A stretch of DNA of 64,000 nt from Typha latifolia (taxonomy: Eukaryota > Streptophyta > Magnoliopsida > Poales > Typhaceae): assembly GCA_019914945.1 (NCBI GenBank), contig CM034100.1:6957209-7021208 (forward strand). Reading direction: 5' to 3'. Under the pieces are notes generated by a model. The model was not told the DNA's origin and ran no database searches. It worked only from the letters and a program-made list of their open reading frames with translations. Both the position numbers and the translations under genes were made by a program. This document shows positions 34,972 to 46,369 of the stretch, in pieces (positions within the stretch are counted from its first letter, which is position 1; every line of letters starts with the position of its first letter).

Positions 34972-37070
34972 GGCTTCTTCTCCATCTTTTTATGCATAGT
35001 GCTAAGCACAGCCCAGCACTAATGGCAGTGTCTTAATTAATTAATTAATTAATTATTTTATTAATGTTATTTATTTAAACTTTTCCTTCTTAATTAATGC
35101 AAATAGATTATTTAGACATTAATTATTTTAATAATAATATATATTCTTCAATATGTTTATTATTAATTATAATTTGTATAATTAGTGATTAATTAGGTAT
35201 AAATATAGGTAATACTTATATTTATTTATTTATATCTCTATTAGATTAATATATAGATTTGTAAATTATAATTATCAAATTTGTAGAATAAGATACATTT
35301 TAAGTAATTCTAATAGTTTCTTATACATTATTATTATTTTGTAACAAATAAAATACTATTCTTACATGTTTATTTATTATTTTATAAAATAATGTCAACA
35401 TAGTCCCTAATTAATCAAGATATAATTTAATTATAATTAAGATTTTATCTATATTTATATTTTTATTTATTTATAATTAAAAATCTAGCTAGTTATAAAG
35501 ATAAGTAGAAATTCTAAAGCCTAATAAATCATCATATATTACATTAACGGATTTTAATTAGGTGAACGACTAACTTCATGCTACTTAAATATTTTCAGAT
35601 CTCGAACCCCATATTTGAGGCCCCGTGGACCCTACTAGGATGAGTTGTCGCTCGGTTGCCAGACGTGACGGATACGTGAGTTGTGTCTTCTGATTAGATG
35701 TGAGTAGTCTTATCCCCTAGACGGCTTTCTCAAATTAGGATATATTATATCTTATGTACATGCATATTTTGGCTTCGAGCATGATAATATGATTTTATCT
35801 AGAGATGATTATAGATGAGCATATTTTTATCATGCATGTGATTAGGCTGATCTTGGATATGAGTATGATGATGATAAATAGAGATAATTATAGATGATTA
35901 TACTGTTATGATTTTATACCGAGATGATCTCTAGTATGAGTGTACATGTGATAGACTAGAAGGAGTATACATGTGTTGGATATATAGTTGGAGACTATAT
36001 TGCATCATCTTTCTCTTAATTCTTGTTCCACCTAAATTTTTGTTATGCATTGACTTGTTATTATATTAGATATATGCATACGATGAAAGTTGTAAGCTGT
36101 GTTGATTGATAGAATAGTTGATAGAAAGCGTGAGGATACCCGAGTGGGCGCAAGGGTTAGGACGCACTTGGTGGATGATTGATCGATCGACATAGTCGCG
36201 ATTCTGTGGCCTTACGTCCGAGGTCTTTAGTCTGTGTGCACAGCAGACATTCAGACACATGCCATTCAATAGGACATATGTGGCGAGTTATCCTCATGTG
36301 ATTTCTATCAGCTAGAAGGGTGCCCGGTCTGGATGGATGTTGATACCCTTAGCGGATGGTAGGGTATGATCATATTTGAGATACTCCTTGCGGATGGTAG
36401 AGTATGCTCTGAGCCTTTGGGCATGATGTTGAGACCGGGTACTGTGTGTTGACTGTGCATAGTAGTCTAGTATGATGATGAGATATAGAGCTGACATTAA
36501 TGACCAAGATGTTGAGAAATGCATATGATTTCATTATTATTTGATTACCTGATTATCGAGTGGTCAATATACATCATATATGGTTGCATTTGATATCATA
36601 GCATGGTCATGGTCGGCATGCATCATGTGTCATATTTGAGAGAGAGTTATGATGATAGTATAATATAGAGATTTATTTACTCATTGTTGAGGATTATATA
36701 CTTTTATCAGCTATGGTATGTTATCTACATTTCAATTATATATTATTAAGATTACATTCATACACTCGTTCATAACATGATGCTCTTTCTGATTTATATT
36801 ATCTAGTACATATTTACTCTTTGTTAGGCTCCACTAATTTAGGGTAATGTCTATTCACTTTGCCTTTTGCTCATGCTTATCTTTATTTCTTATCTAACCC
36901 CCATAGATAATATGGTACGTGATACCGACTTAAGATATCCCGAGGAGATATTTTAGAAATATGAGGTGAGCTATAAACATGAGATGGTATAGAAGATAGT
37001 ATAACTAGATATTAAGTTGTACTATTATTTGATATTTGTACTTCATTGTATAGATAATAATTGGTATAAT
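34485..37070 (-). repeat. Truncated Gypsy-type LTR inside the chromovirus
   Basis: Read against the minus strand of the lone LTR at 53533-56755 it matches from the GGCACGACGTGGCCGGCC block (about 34502) through a Y-rich microsatellite zone to GTTGTACTATTATTTGATAT (about 37017) and GGTATAATACAG (about 37063). The last roughly 460 bp of the family LTR are missing. No clean target duplication is visible, so insertion and a flanking deletion are probably combined. The (CT)n at 34811-34842 and (CTT)n near 34940 lie in it. Confidence 0.75.
34811..34842. repeat. (CT)n microsatellite
   Basis: About 32 bp of pure CT, followed about 100 bp later by a (CTT)n run. The opposite-orientation family member at 56140-56540 has GA-rich tracts at the same place. 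Confidence 0.9.
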
Positions 37071-37700
37071 ACAGTCTTGCTATATACCAAAATATCGTCA
37101 AAAAATACCAAAACATACCTTCGCAATAGAGGCCAAAATATATTATTCATGAGGCCTTGAAAGGTAGGTGGAGCATTGGTGAGACCAAAAGACATCACCC
37201 GGAACTCATAATGCCCGTCTAGAGTTCGAAATACAGTTTTGTGCACATCCGCCGGGTGAACTCTAATTTGAATACCCGACCCTCAGGTTAAGCTTGCTGA
37301 ATATAGTCGCTCCTACAAGCTCGTCCAGCAGCTCCTCTATAACCAGAATAAGATATCAGTCTTTGATAGTAATAGCATTTAGTGCCAGATAGTCGACACA
37401 AAAATGCCACGTCCCGTCATTTTTTCGCACCAATAACACGGGGGATGAGTATGAGCTATGACTTGATTGTATGAGGCCTTGCTCCAACATCTCGGCTACC
37501 ATCTTGGAGATAACATCTTTTTGCACATGTGGATAACGATATGGCCTTAGTTCACTAGTGCAGCCCCAGGTAAAATCTCTATGTGATGGTCCGCTGCTCT
37601 CCTCGATGGCAACTCCTGTGGCTCCTCAAATAGTCGAAAAAAGTTATCTAATAAATTAGACAATGCAATTGTAGTACATAAACTCATTTGAGGCTCATCT
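37071..37700 (-). pseudogene. Gypsy reverse-transcriptase remnant
   Basis: The clearest frame gives [33 protein letters not shown] and [15 protein letters not shown], with the catalytic FFDD motif. Upstream parts ([25 protein letters not shown]) lie in other frames with stops. The reading stops right after YSKT at the inserted LTR, so the thumb and RNase H are lacking. Confidence 0.9.
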
Positions 37701-37879
37701 CCTGCTGGTCCTAACTAAAGAAGATAGGCCAAATCATATGCACAAGACAGCCCCACCATAGGCTGCATCATAGGAATCGGCAAAGATCGAACGCCATCTA
37801 GCCGCATATCTTTATTTTCTTGTTGAAATTTTATCCACATGCTACGGAAATCAAATGTGACAGGTCCCAAACTTTATAA

Positions 37880-38120
37880 CCATTGAGTGTCTAGGACAAT
37901 GTTCACTTCTCATAGCACCAACGGATACAAGTACACAATGATGTCGTGTCCTTGCACCTGTATACCGACCCGACAACACAAGCTCTCCTCCTCAAGCTTC
38001 GTGCCGTCTCCAATACCAATGTCAAATCCCGTGGTCGGTTCGGCATCCAAACCCAATATCCTCACTAATCTCTTATCTAGAAAGTTGTGTGTACTCCTCG
38101 AATCGATGAGGATGTGCAAA
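37880..38120 (-). pseudogene. Gypsy protease remnant with DSR in place of DSG
   Basis: MHILIDSRSTHNFLDKRLVR is the retropepsin N-lobe of Gypsy elements. The active-site Asp is present but the following Gly of the D-S/T-G triad is Arg. It is joined to a truncated remainder ending LYPLVL. It lies between gag and reverse transcriptase as expected. Confidence 0.8.
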
Positions 38121-39490
38121 CAATGCTTTCTAATGAGTCTACCCGTAATGTTCTCGGTGTGGAAGTACCTGAATATGCATGCATCGATATTTCAGCTTGG
38201 ATATCTTTCTTCGCACCCTCCTCAACAGCCTCCTCATGGATCTCCTCTAGACACTCTCTATCACCAGCAACCTCATCATCCTCCTCAAGACCGTCGATGA
38301 GCATCACACTCCCGATCAGTTTAGAACACCAATGACCGAGGGTGGAACGCTCATCACATTGAAAGCAAAGACCCTTCGCTCTTCGCTTCTCCACCTAGGC
38401 AGGTGTGAGAGTTTGAATGGGGGATCTTGTGCCTCCTCTAACATCGAAAGAAGGTCTCAAAGGTGGTCGTGGTCTAGTGCTCGCAGCCGCTGTTTTTGAA
38501 CCCGCAGAATTTTCAACCGGTGTTCTAGGTGCATTCCGCCTATCTCTGTTGCCCCAATTGATTTTCGCTGCCATCTTTAGAGCCTTATACTTTTGCTCCA
38601 TCCTCACGGCCTCCTTAAGAGTAGTAGGACAAAGAACACGAACATTCGCATGCATCTCATCCCGCAACCCTAAAATAAATATGCTCATCAATATTGATTC
38701 GGGCCAAGGTGACTCATAACGACTACTAACTCTTTCAAACTCAGCTTAGAACTCCAATACGGTCGTCCTCTGAACCATCTTGCTTAATGTGACAGCAAAA
38801 TCTTCATATGTCGCTGTCCTAAATCTGCGTGTAATCCTCCTACAAAAATTAGCTCATCCGGTAAATCCTCCACCACGAATAACCATCTAGACCTTTGCAT
38901 CTTCTGCTGTACCTTGACAATCAAAATATTGTTCAACTTAAAACACCCAATCCGTTGGATCACCGCCTTGGAATTTTGGAAAGTCCAAGTGTGCGGTTCT
39001 CCCTTGAATAGCATTGTCGGATTCACGAAAGATCTTTGGTTCAGGTATGAACCTTTGTGCCTGTTGATCAGCTTCTCTAAATCCTTGAGCACGTCCATCA
39101 CCATCTCCAAAGGGATCAACCTCATCCTCAAAGTGTCAATCCTCTTCATCGACGAAGCGCACTGGTGCCGCACGCCTCTTATGTTTCACTACTATCGGTC
39201 TTGAGTTTTGTAACAGAGGTGGGGGATAATGTGTAGGCATAGGTAAGAGGGAATCATTAACACTCATATGACGCACCTGGACCTGTGGGGTATCGGTTCG
39301 ATGAGGTCCCATCGCTAGTCCTTCATGAGGCTTTGATCTTTCTTGAGGAGATAACGAACCCAATTGGTTCATGACATATTTCTTTAAATCATTGTAATCC
39401 TTTTGAATTGCGTCAACTATATGCAAAAATATTTGGAACATGCCTCTAAGTTCATCCGCCAAGCTAATATTCACACCCATGGACATTGGT
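38120..39490 (-). pseudogene. Gypsy gag remnant
   Basis: Successive frames give LDFPKFQGGDPTDWVF near 38950, a retrotransposon-gag block (SILMSIFILGLRDEMHANVR, about 38640-38700) and a degenerate zinc knuckle CFQCDERSTLGHWC near 38350. The domain is broken by stops and at least three frameshifts. It lies next to the primer-binding site and 5' LTR. Confidence 0.85.
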
Positions 39491-39644
39491 TGACTCGGTC
39501 ATGCCGTGGTCGCTCTAAAGGAATTGGCCTCACAGTTAGGGTCATCGTGGATTTAGTCTTCCCTTGTCGGTGTGTTCTCCATAGGTCTCCTTGTTGATGT
39601 CATCTTTCTTGTTTCAACCATTAATGGAGGTCTGAGGTTCGCCT

Positions 39645-39656
39645 GCTTTGATACCA
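39645..39656 (-). other. Chromovirus primer-binding site
   Basis: On the minus strand this reads TGGTATCAAAGC, close to the initiator-methionine tRNA 3' end complement used by most plant LTR elements. It starts three bases inside the 5' LTR edge at 39660. Confidence 0.8.
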
Positions 39657-39659
39657 AAT

Positions 39660-40551
39660 TGATGGGATAGGATACCAAAAGATACGGCTCTGATACCAAA
39701 TTGATGGGTTCTTGTACCAAAAGATAGGTTCCAGAACAATTTTTTTAAGATCTGAATTTATTGTAGAAAGCAGTCTGCGCAACTATAGGAAAATATTCGT
39801 CAGATATTCTCCTATATCATAAAATTACGAAACTAATTAGATTACATTCATTAGTTCCTGATCTACAACTTTCGTATTTATGCCCTTCACAGATTCAATC
39901 TCCAACGGGGACAAAAACACAGAATAACGTGGGTGATGGTGGTGGTGACGGCTGGAGTGGATATTAGGGTTATGGATGGGTTTGGAGATGAAGGTGGATT
40001 GTGGATGTGATTAAGGGATATAGACGAAGGGAACGAAGTGGTCGAGATTCCAAAACAGAGAGGTGACTTGATAGACGAGGGAGATTAGAAGTTAGAAAAA
40101 ACCTTGCCAATGGTAGAGGTGGAAGGATGGTGAAAAGGGAGGAGGGAGAGAGATTAGAGAGATGATAGGAGACAAGAAATCAATAATCCAATAGCATAAT
40201 AAATTTGGCTGCCATCCACATATATATATATAGAGGCTAGCCAACAAGTCCTAAAAGCATAAGTAACCCTAATTCTAGAGGATTCCTGCCGATCGCGTTC
40301 AAACGCGCCCAATCACGTTCAAATGCACAAAAAGCGTTCTCTATATGTGCGAACGCGATGTAGGCGTTCGAACACGCCCGACCACATTCGAACTCGCATT
40401 ACACGTTCTCTGTATTTGTGAACCTAATGTAGGCATTCGCAAGGGCGTTCGAACGCGACCCCACCTGCGTTCAAACGCGACCTATAGGAATTTTATTTTA
40501 ATAAAAATAAACAACTAATGCAATAAGAAAAGATCCTAACTAAATGTATCA
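39660..40551 (-). repeat. 5' LTR of the chromovirus (892 bp)
   Basis: Partner of 32471-33382 with the same TGAT..ATCA ends, the same internal primer-binding-like phrase (39686-39698) and the same TTCGAA-rich zone (about 40285-40490). Differences are mostly C/G to T/A type by eye, as expected from cytosine methylation decay. Confidence 0.9.
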
Positions 40552-40599
40552 GGTAAGCCCCGTGAGAGCCACGTGGCGTATTGGGGTGTTAACAAGTAC

Positions 40600-41400
40600 A
40601 AAGCTAGCGGAAGTGATGACAAAAAAAGTTTGAAAACCACTAACGGGAGGCTTGCTTCAATTGAGCGATTTATGTAGGCAACAGACGAGCTGGTGACTGG
40701 ATTAGAGGGAGGATGTGTGATGGTGGAGTAGAGGTAATCATTGAGCCTCACAGGTGGATTAGATTGTCGAGTGAAGCGGCGGAGAGGAATATTGGCTGGT
40801 GGTGGTGGATCGGGTGTTCCGGTAGAGCGAATGGTGGTAGTATGGCAAGGTGGTGGCGGTGGGGAGGAAGTAGAGGGGAGAAGGTTGACAGGTGAAGAAA
40901 TTTCAAGCGGTTGCAGGTGTGGTGGTGGTGGTGGTGGAGTTGTGGTGGAGGGTGGTTGTGATGTTACGATGTGGGTTTAGAAGGGGCAACATTTGGGGAT
41001 CGGGGAGAAGAAAGTGAAGGTGGGTTAGGTGATGGTGAGGTGGGTGGGTTAGGTTCAAATGATGGTGATGTGGTCTAGTTGTGTTCAAAAGAATGGTCAT
41101 ATGGGCTTATGGGACTGCATCATCTCCCATTGATGGGCTTGTTGTTTGAATCAAAAGAAAGGGTAGAGAATAGGTATTATTTGGAGAATAAGAAAAAAAA
41201 TATCTTCTTTAAAATTGACGTCTCTGCTTGTGAAAAATCTTTTGTTAATAAATCAAAAAGTTTATAATCTTTTTGACCTATCGGGTATCCAATGAAAATG
41301 GAAGGTGTTGCTCAATAGTCAAATTTATGAGAGGTATGGATGTTTGTGGCATAAGGCAAGTAAACATTTGCCTTAGGATTAGGGATACCTTCTGCCCGAT
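40600..41400 (-). pseudogene. Copia integrase C-terminus and hinge remnant
   Basis: On the minus strand FIGYPIGQKDYKLFDLLTKD (about 41220-41300) is the typical end of the Copia integrase. A Pro/Ser/Thr-rich hinge follows, and then LRRFTRQSNPPVRLNDYLYS (about 40710-40800), the conserved entry to the reverse-transcriptase region. The hinge stops at the GTACA duplication next to the lone LTR. The integrase core upstream is missing. Confidence 0.8.
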
Positions 41401-41465
41401 TATTGAGAAGTTACATAATCTGTTTTAATTGGGCCCCTATAAGTGTGGTCTTAGGTCCACCTTCT

Positions 41466-42400
41466 TCATAGCTTGCCTAGTTGACTGCAGAGTAATTGTG
41501 TCGAGCAAAGCCTAAGCCTGGATTGGACTTGGCCTTTATATGGCCAAGGGGTAGCCATGTAATTTGTAACACTTTTGGACCCAATGTCCATCGGTATCAC
41601 AATAGGTGTAGTGGGGTCGCACCTTTCCAGAACCAGGTCCATTACATCTGTGATTACAATTAGGACGATTGCTCCTCTCATTCTTCCTAGATAATGGTGG
41701 ATGAAGCTTGTGAATAGCCATGACAGTAACCGAGGTCGGCTCGGTGGAGGAGGAAGCAACTCCTAGATGGCATTGTTTCTCCTCTTGAGCAACGGAGGAG
41801 TATGCTTCATGGACTGAAGGGGAAGGTTCCGTCAGGAGGATCTGGCCGCCGATTGCACTGTAAGATTCATTCAAACACATTAGAAATTGCATTACCTTTT
41901 GTTGCTTTGATTATAGTGTTTCACAATGCATCCTTCGCTCGTCCCATAGGGTTTTCAATCTAGTGTAATAGGTGGAGGCAGAGGTGGTTTCTTGGTTGTG
42001 GAGGGCAATGTCCCGTTGGATCTCAAAGATGCGGGCTAGATTGCCTTGAGAAAATTGAGCGTCGAGGTCCTCCCAAACTACTTTGGCAGTGGAAGAAAAA
42101 TTCACACTGTCAGCAATTTTTGGATCACAGGTGTTAACTATCCAAGAATGGATAATGCCATTACATCTTGACTAAATGGCGTGACCTTCAAGATCATCTG
42201 CTTTTGAAGGAACTGAGATAGACCCATTAGTGAATCCGAGCTTATTTTTTGTATTCAAGGCTCAAATCATAGATCTTTTCTAACTAGAGTAGTTGTTAGC
42301 AGGGGATTTTTCTTTCCCTACCTTTGATAGATTTAGTAGACTACACCTTGGGAAGAAGAATGATTATCTTTAGCCATTGAGGGTAATGAAGGTTTCGATG
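41466..42400 (-). pseudogene. Copia gag remnant with zinc knuckle
   Basis: Frames give NFSSTAKVVWEDLDAQFSQG followed by NLARIFEIQRDIALHNQ, TYYTRLKTLWDE, a MQFLMCLNESYSAIGGQILL stretch and the knuckle CDTDGHWVQKCYKLHGYP (about 41540-41600). These are hallmarks of the plant Copia gag with the C-x4-H-x4-C-Y-x-L-H-G-Y-P ending. An in-frame stop near 41905 and others break it. It starts just inside the 5' LTR. Confidence 0.88.
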
Positions 42401-42455
42401 GATTAGAGTATGGCTGCAATAGAACTTGGTTGCTAGGGTTCTAGTTCTGATACCA

Positions 42456-42641
42456 TGTAATAAGGAAGAAATTAAAATAGGAGGAGATTACAATAATCTC
42501 TCATACAATTAAGCTTGTTTATCCAACAGATTAAGATAGAACTGCTATATACAAGGAAAGTAAATAACAAAGAGATAATAACAGATTAACCAAATCAATA
42601 ACAATAGTAACAAAATCTGATTTCGATATTTCTTTCCAACA
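42456..42641 (-). repeat. 5' LTR of the outer Copia (186 bp)
   Basis: Starts (plus reading) TGTAATAAGGAAG and ends TTTCCAACA. It lacks the 47-bp segment present in 29646-29878. The primer-binding site lies directly left of it. Confidence 0.9.
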
Positions 42642-43539
42642 TTTAGGAAACATTAAAGTTTATGCTCAACTTTCTCTTTAGTAGGACCTCTATCTATGTT
42701 CAGAATAATTTGGTTGCAAAAATAAGGTGAGAAATGATAATCATGTCTTAGTAAAGTGCCAAGACAAAGAAGGAATCACCAGGAAGTTTCCAATGGATTG
42801 AACAGGTAAATATCAATTATGGAGTTCACTGGAGATCCATCTGAAGCGACCTTCCTCCTCTGGTAATTAAAGAATGATGGTCTCTTGGTCCGTGAGGTTG
42901 AATCAGAAACCTGGAGGGAGTTGAAATCCCATAAACCTAGTCCTATATATCTATATTGAACATATATAAAACTAGTACTCTTTTACTCTTATCCAATTAA
43001 ATGCCCAGAAGAAGAAGATGCTACATGTTTAAACCCTAAAGGGCTTCTTCTGATGCTTTGAGAGGATGATACGTGCATGGCAATTCCTTCCTTCTTTCGT
43101 GTTGAAGAATAGGTGACAATTTTCAATGTTTGCTTAATTGAAGCTACGTAGTAATAGTGCAGCATGACAAATGGACACGACGAGATAATTATGGGCATTA
43201 TCCTGATAACTAGATGGATATATCATGAGGGGGGTGGGGTTCAAGAAAGGCGTGCTTGCAATCGTCAGGTAAGAATACATGCAATGCCTTGTGACGAATG
43301 GAATAAATAAAGAAAAAGGATTTGAAGGTTGCAGTCGGATTAACGTACAAACATAAGCACAATCCATCTATCAGTATACATGTCAGATAAGTCAATCAGT
43401 TTATGATACAAATTAATTAGATTATAAAACTATTGAAAGGTTATTGGTTCGTATCGAGGTGATCCTACCATATTGTTAATTGCTTCCCTTGATCTCAGTT
43501 TTGGGTCTTATATATTTTGAACTTTTGTGTGCAGTAAGA
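42642..43539. other. No gene recognised
   Basis: Sequence between the outer Copia and a LINE fragment. Several minus-strand ORFs (43134-43395) overlap each other and resemble no family. Confidence 0.4.
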
Positions 43540-43869
43540 CTATAGGTTGATATTTTTTGTGCTAATGAGGAGTCTATGGACCACCTTAGATGCAAGTATA
43601 TAAAAAAGATTATTGGGAAGATGGTGGTGATCATGGGTGTTACTAGAACTCTTAAGCATGCTAGAGATTGGTATTTTGAGTAGTACTGGAAGAAAAAAGG
43701 AAAAAAAGATTGGACTTTAATAGGGGTTTCGGCCCTCTTTTGGAGTATTTGGCTAGAAAAGAATAATAGAGCGTTTAGGTCAATCCCCATATTTGTTCAT
43801 CTTATTATTAGGAAAGAGGAAGAAATTAATATTTTCTGCATCAATCGTATCCTTCATCAATCTCATTAA
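43540..43869 (+). pseudogene. 3' end of a second LINE
   Basis: Translation gives CANEESMDHLRCKYIKKIIG near 43560, a shortened Cys/His cluster, then DWTLIGVSALFWSIWLEKNN followed by RAFRSIPIFVHLI, the region that follows the zinc-binding domain in LINEs lacking RNase H. It ends in a stop near 43868. No reverse transcriptase lies upstream. It differs from, and runs opposite to, the LINE at 15897-18832. Confidence 0.65.
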
Positions 43870-45429
43870 GACTTTATACATTCTGAAATTTGTACGTCGC
43901 TAATAACCTCATTCGAGTGGGTGCAAATATTATGTGTTACTTGTTGATGATATTCAAGATTTACTTGGCTTTATCTAATTACTCATATATTGATGTTTTA
44001 TATTTATTTCGTTCAATTTAAAAACTTTGCCGAAAACCTCTTCTCTCGCATAATAAAAAAGTTACAAACTATGAGGGCCAATGACTATATTAAGGACAGT
44101 TCACCGATGTTTTAGCCTTGAATGAAATTTTTCATAGATGGACTTATTGATTTAACCATGAACAGAATGGTGCTTATGAATGAAAATATAGGTATATTAT
44201 GGATGTTGGTCTCTGCACAATAAAATTTAAGTAAGTAATTACCATGATGCTTCTAGTATGATCATTTATCTAATTAATTGATTATCTATCATCTTATTTT
44301 AAATTGATTAATTCCAAATTATCCCTTTCCAGCAAATATTTGGTTGTGTTACTTGGAACCAATTCAAGCAACACGTTGGGCTTTGGTAGCAACAATTATA
44401 TTTTTATATATTGGGCATAGTTCTCATCAATAATTAGGATATATGTAGAATGTTATGTTCAGATTCTAATGATCTTTTTAAATAATGTCATTATGCTCAG
44501 CTCTATTAAGGAGGTTGTATTATTATAAAACTTGTAATTAGGAAACTTTATTATTGTATGAAATTGCTCAAGAGCTCTGAAAAATGATGTTATGTCATTT
44601 GTTTGAAATTGTTCGAACAAACTTCGAATAAGATTTGCTCGAGAGCTTCAGAAGTCATTCAATTTTTAATGAGTTTTTCAACTCTGTTTGAATATATCTG
44701 GAAAAGTTTACCTTTTTAATTCAGATTAGAGTTTGAGAAGCCTACCTTTTTAGGTACCATAAAGAAAAAGTCTTGAAAAAAAGAGACACTACTCTTAGAG
44801 GCTAAAAGGTATCATCAGAGATCATTCAAAGGAGGAGTTTGAGAGATTAATGTTTTATTTCATTTGTGTTCCACTATATTGAAGATTTTATTATATATTG
44901 TCTCAAGAGTTAAAAGAGGCAAGCCTATAATCTTAATGTCACCAAGGTTGCGTACCGAGCATGGAAAACGGTGCATTGAGAGGGAGTCAAGCAAAGCACT
45001 ATTAAGAGAATTGTGAATAAAAGCAATCTAGTTGTAAGTATTTTATAACCGCTGTTTTTATAGTGCTTAGTTTGATATCGCGAAAGAGTTTCGTATTTTT
45101 TTTTACCCTTAGTGGATAAGGGATTTTCAACATTAAAATCACTTTGTTCACTTGTGCCCTTGTGTTCTTTATTTTGATTGTCTCTTATCGTTCTAAGTAA
45201 AATAGATCTTGTAGAAGTAATTAAATATTTTCACTGATTGAATGGCTTATTAAATAGATGATGGATGTCACCAATGCTTTTAACAATTTATACCAGATGA
45301 AAAGGTTTATACGGAGTAGCAAAAAAGATTTGGTGATTCTTCTCATCCCTAAGCTTCAGAAGGTATTGTATTAAGTGTTTTGTGCATGGTTTAATTGTTT
45401 TTCAAATTCTCTTAAAGCTCACGGATTTC
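43870..45429. other. Decayed repeat sequence, possibly Copia LTR
   Basis: No coding region is evident. The part 44560-45240 has LTR-like phrases seen near the ends of Copia LTRs (CCGCTGTTTTTATAGTG, then GTGGATAAGGGATTTTCAAC near 45105-45135) and may be an LTR of the element whose pol remnant follows. Confidence 0.35.
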
Positions 45430-45840
45430 AAGGTTCTGCAGTTGATTATAATTTTTTTTCATATTAATGATATTTTGATTTGTCTTGGCATATATATGTA
45501 TAATATAACCAGATGAATATCCGATGAAACACTTGGGTCAATTAAAAAGTTGGTTGGCCATAGAAGTTGTTGGCATAGAAATTGGATCAAATTACAGACT
45601 TGCTTCACAAAACTAGTATTCTAGGTGAGAACGTTATTTTGCACCTGGTGTCTCTGTCTCTAAACTCTCTGCCAATTTGGGTAATCCACTTTTTGATCCA
45701 ATCGTTTATAGACAAATGATTAGAGCATTATAATATTGCACTTGAACTTGACCAAGCATTACTCATAACATGAATCAATTTATGCATTCTCCTATATTAG
45801 TTCATTAGAAAAAAAAAAACTTGTAAGATTCTATTTATAA
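45430..45840 (+). pseudogene. Copia reverse transcriptase / RNase H remnant
   Basis: Broken frames read DLLHKTSILGENVILHLVSL, then NSLPIWVIHFLIQSFIDK in one frame or DPIVYRQMIRAL in the next, then MNQFMHSPILVH, matching the Copia stretch around YRQ(I/L)VGALQY and VNQxCQFMHSP. Multiple stops and shifts are present. An LTR-like sequence follows at about 45878. Confidence 0.7.
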
Positions 45841-46369
45841 TAATATAATTAGCAAATTATGTTTTAAAATAAAATTTTATTTATGTAATGTGTCTAGATT
45901 TTGTCGAAGTAGATGCAAAAGTTATGAGATGTTTGATGAAAAATATGATAGTGGAAGATTGATGTTTAAAGTCAACGAATTCATATATACAAATGATTTG
46001 AAGATGTAAATTGAAGATTTTTAAATTTCGAAGGATTTCAAGTCAAAGTATTCAAACGATTTTAAGTACTCAAACAGTATCATGATGGTTAGAATAGTAT
46101 GAATAAAATACTAAGGGCATTCAAATAACCACTCTACATTCAATTGTCCACTCCATTGAACGCATTATAGAAAACATTCGATGATACATAAAATTATTTT
46201 TAGCATTTGAAATGCACCATTGAAAACATTCGAAGATATAGAGACTATAAGTCAAATTGTTCGAATAGGGTACTTTTGTGCTCAAACAAGATCCTGAATT
46301 TTCATAATATCTGTTTACTCGTGAAATATGTTTAGGAATTTTTTTGCTTTATCTAAGAGAATCCATGAA

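Larger units (their letters stand above)
32471..40551 (-). mobile_element. Ty3/Gypsy chromovirus, inactivated
   Basis: LTRs at 32471-33382 and 39660-40551 share TGAT..ATCA tips and align along their length. The flanks TGTAA (32466-32470) and GGTAA (40552-40556) are a target duplication with one mismatch. The primer-binding site TGGTATCAAAGC reads on the minus strand at 39645-39656. Minus-strand order is gag, protease, reverse transcriptase, integrase, chromodomain, as in chromoviruses. The reverse-transcriptase C-terminal part, RNase H and the integrase zinc finger are gone, their place taken by an LTR fragment of another family (about 34485-37070). Stops break every domain. Confidence 0.9.
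30289..40595. repeat. Lone Gypsy-type LTR, interrupted by a chromovirus
   Basis: It runs 30289-32470 and resumes 40552-40595, about 2.2 kb in all. It starts TGAAACATACC and ends GGGGTGTTAACAA, and is bounded by an exact 5-bp duplication GTACA at 30284-30288 and 40596-40600. Content from about 31620 to 32150 matches the LTR at 47084-50515 read on its minus strand (GACACCTGCACACGTACATA, CTAGCGGTACC, GGTGCGATGATGT). No internal domain of its own is present. It carries a (CT)n tract, a perfect hairpin and a very GC-rich zone at 30750-31150. Confidence 0.75.
29646..42641 (-). mobile_element. Ty1/Copia element carrying a nested insertion series
   Basis: Two short LTRs (29646-29878 and 42456-42641) lie in the same orientation. 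On the minus strand each starts TGTTGGAAAGAAATATC, the termini being TGTTGG and ATTACA (ATTAGA in the left copy). The primer-binding site TGGTATCAGAAC abuts the right LTR (about 42444-42455) and a polypurine tract CAGCTTGAGGGGGG abuts the left LTR (29879-29892). Flanks TTCAG (29641-29645) and TTTAG (42642-42646) form a 5-bp target duplication with one mismatch. The minus-strand order is gag, integrase C-end, hinge, insert, reverse transcriptase, RNase H, so the integrase core and the front of the reverse transcriptase are missing. Confidence 0.9.

Noticed and set aside
34494..35009. Ser/Pro/Leu- or Lys/Arg-rich ORFs
   Set aside because: They are low-complexity translations of CT and CTT tracts within an LTR fragment.
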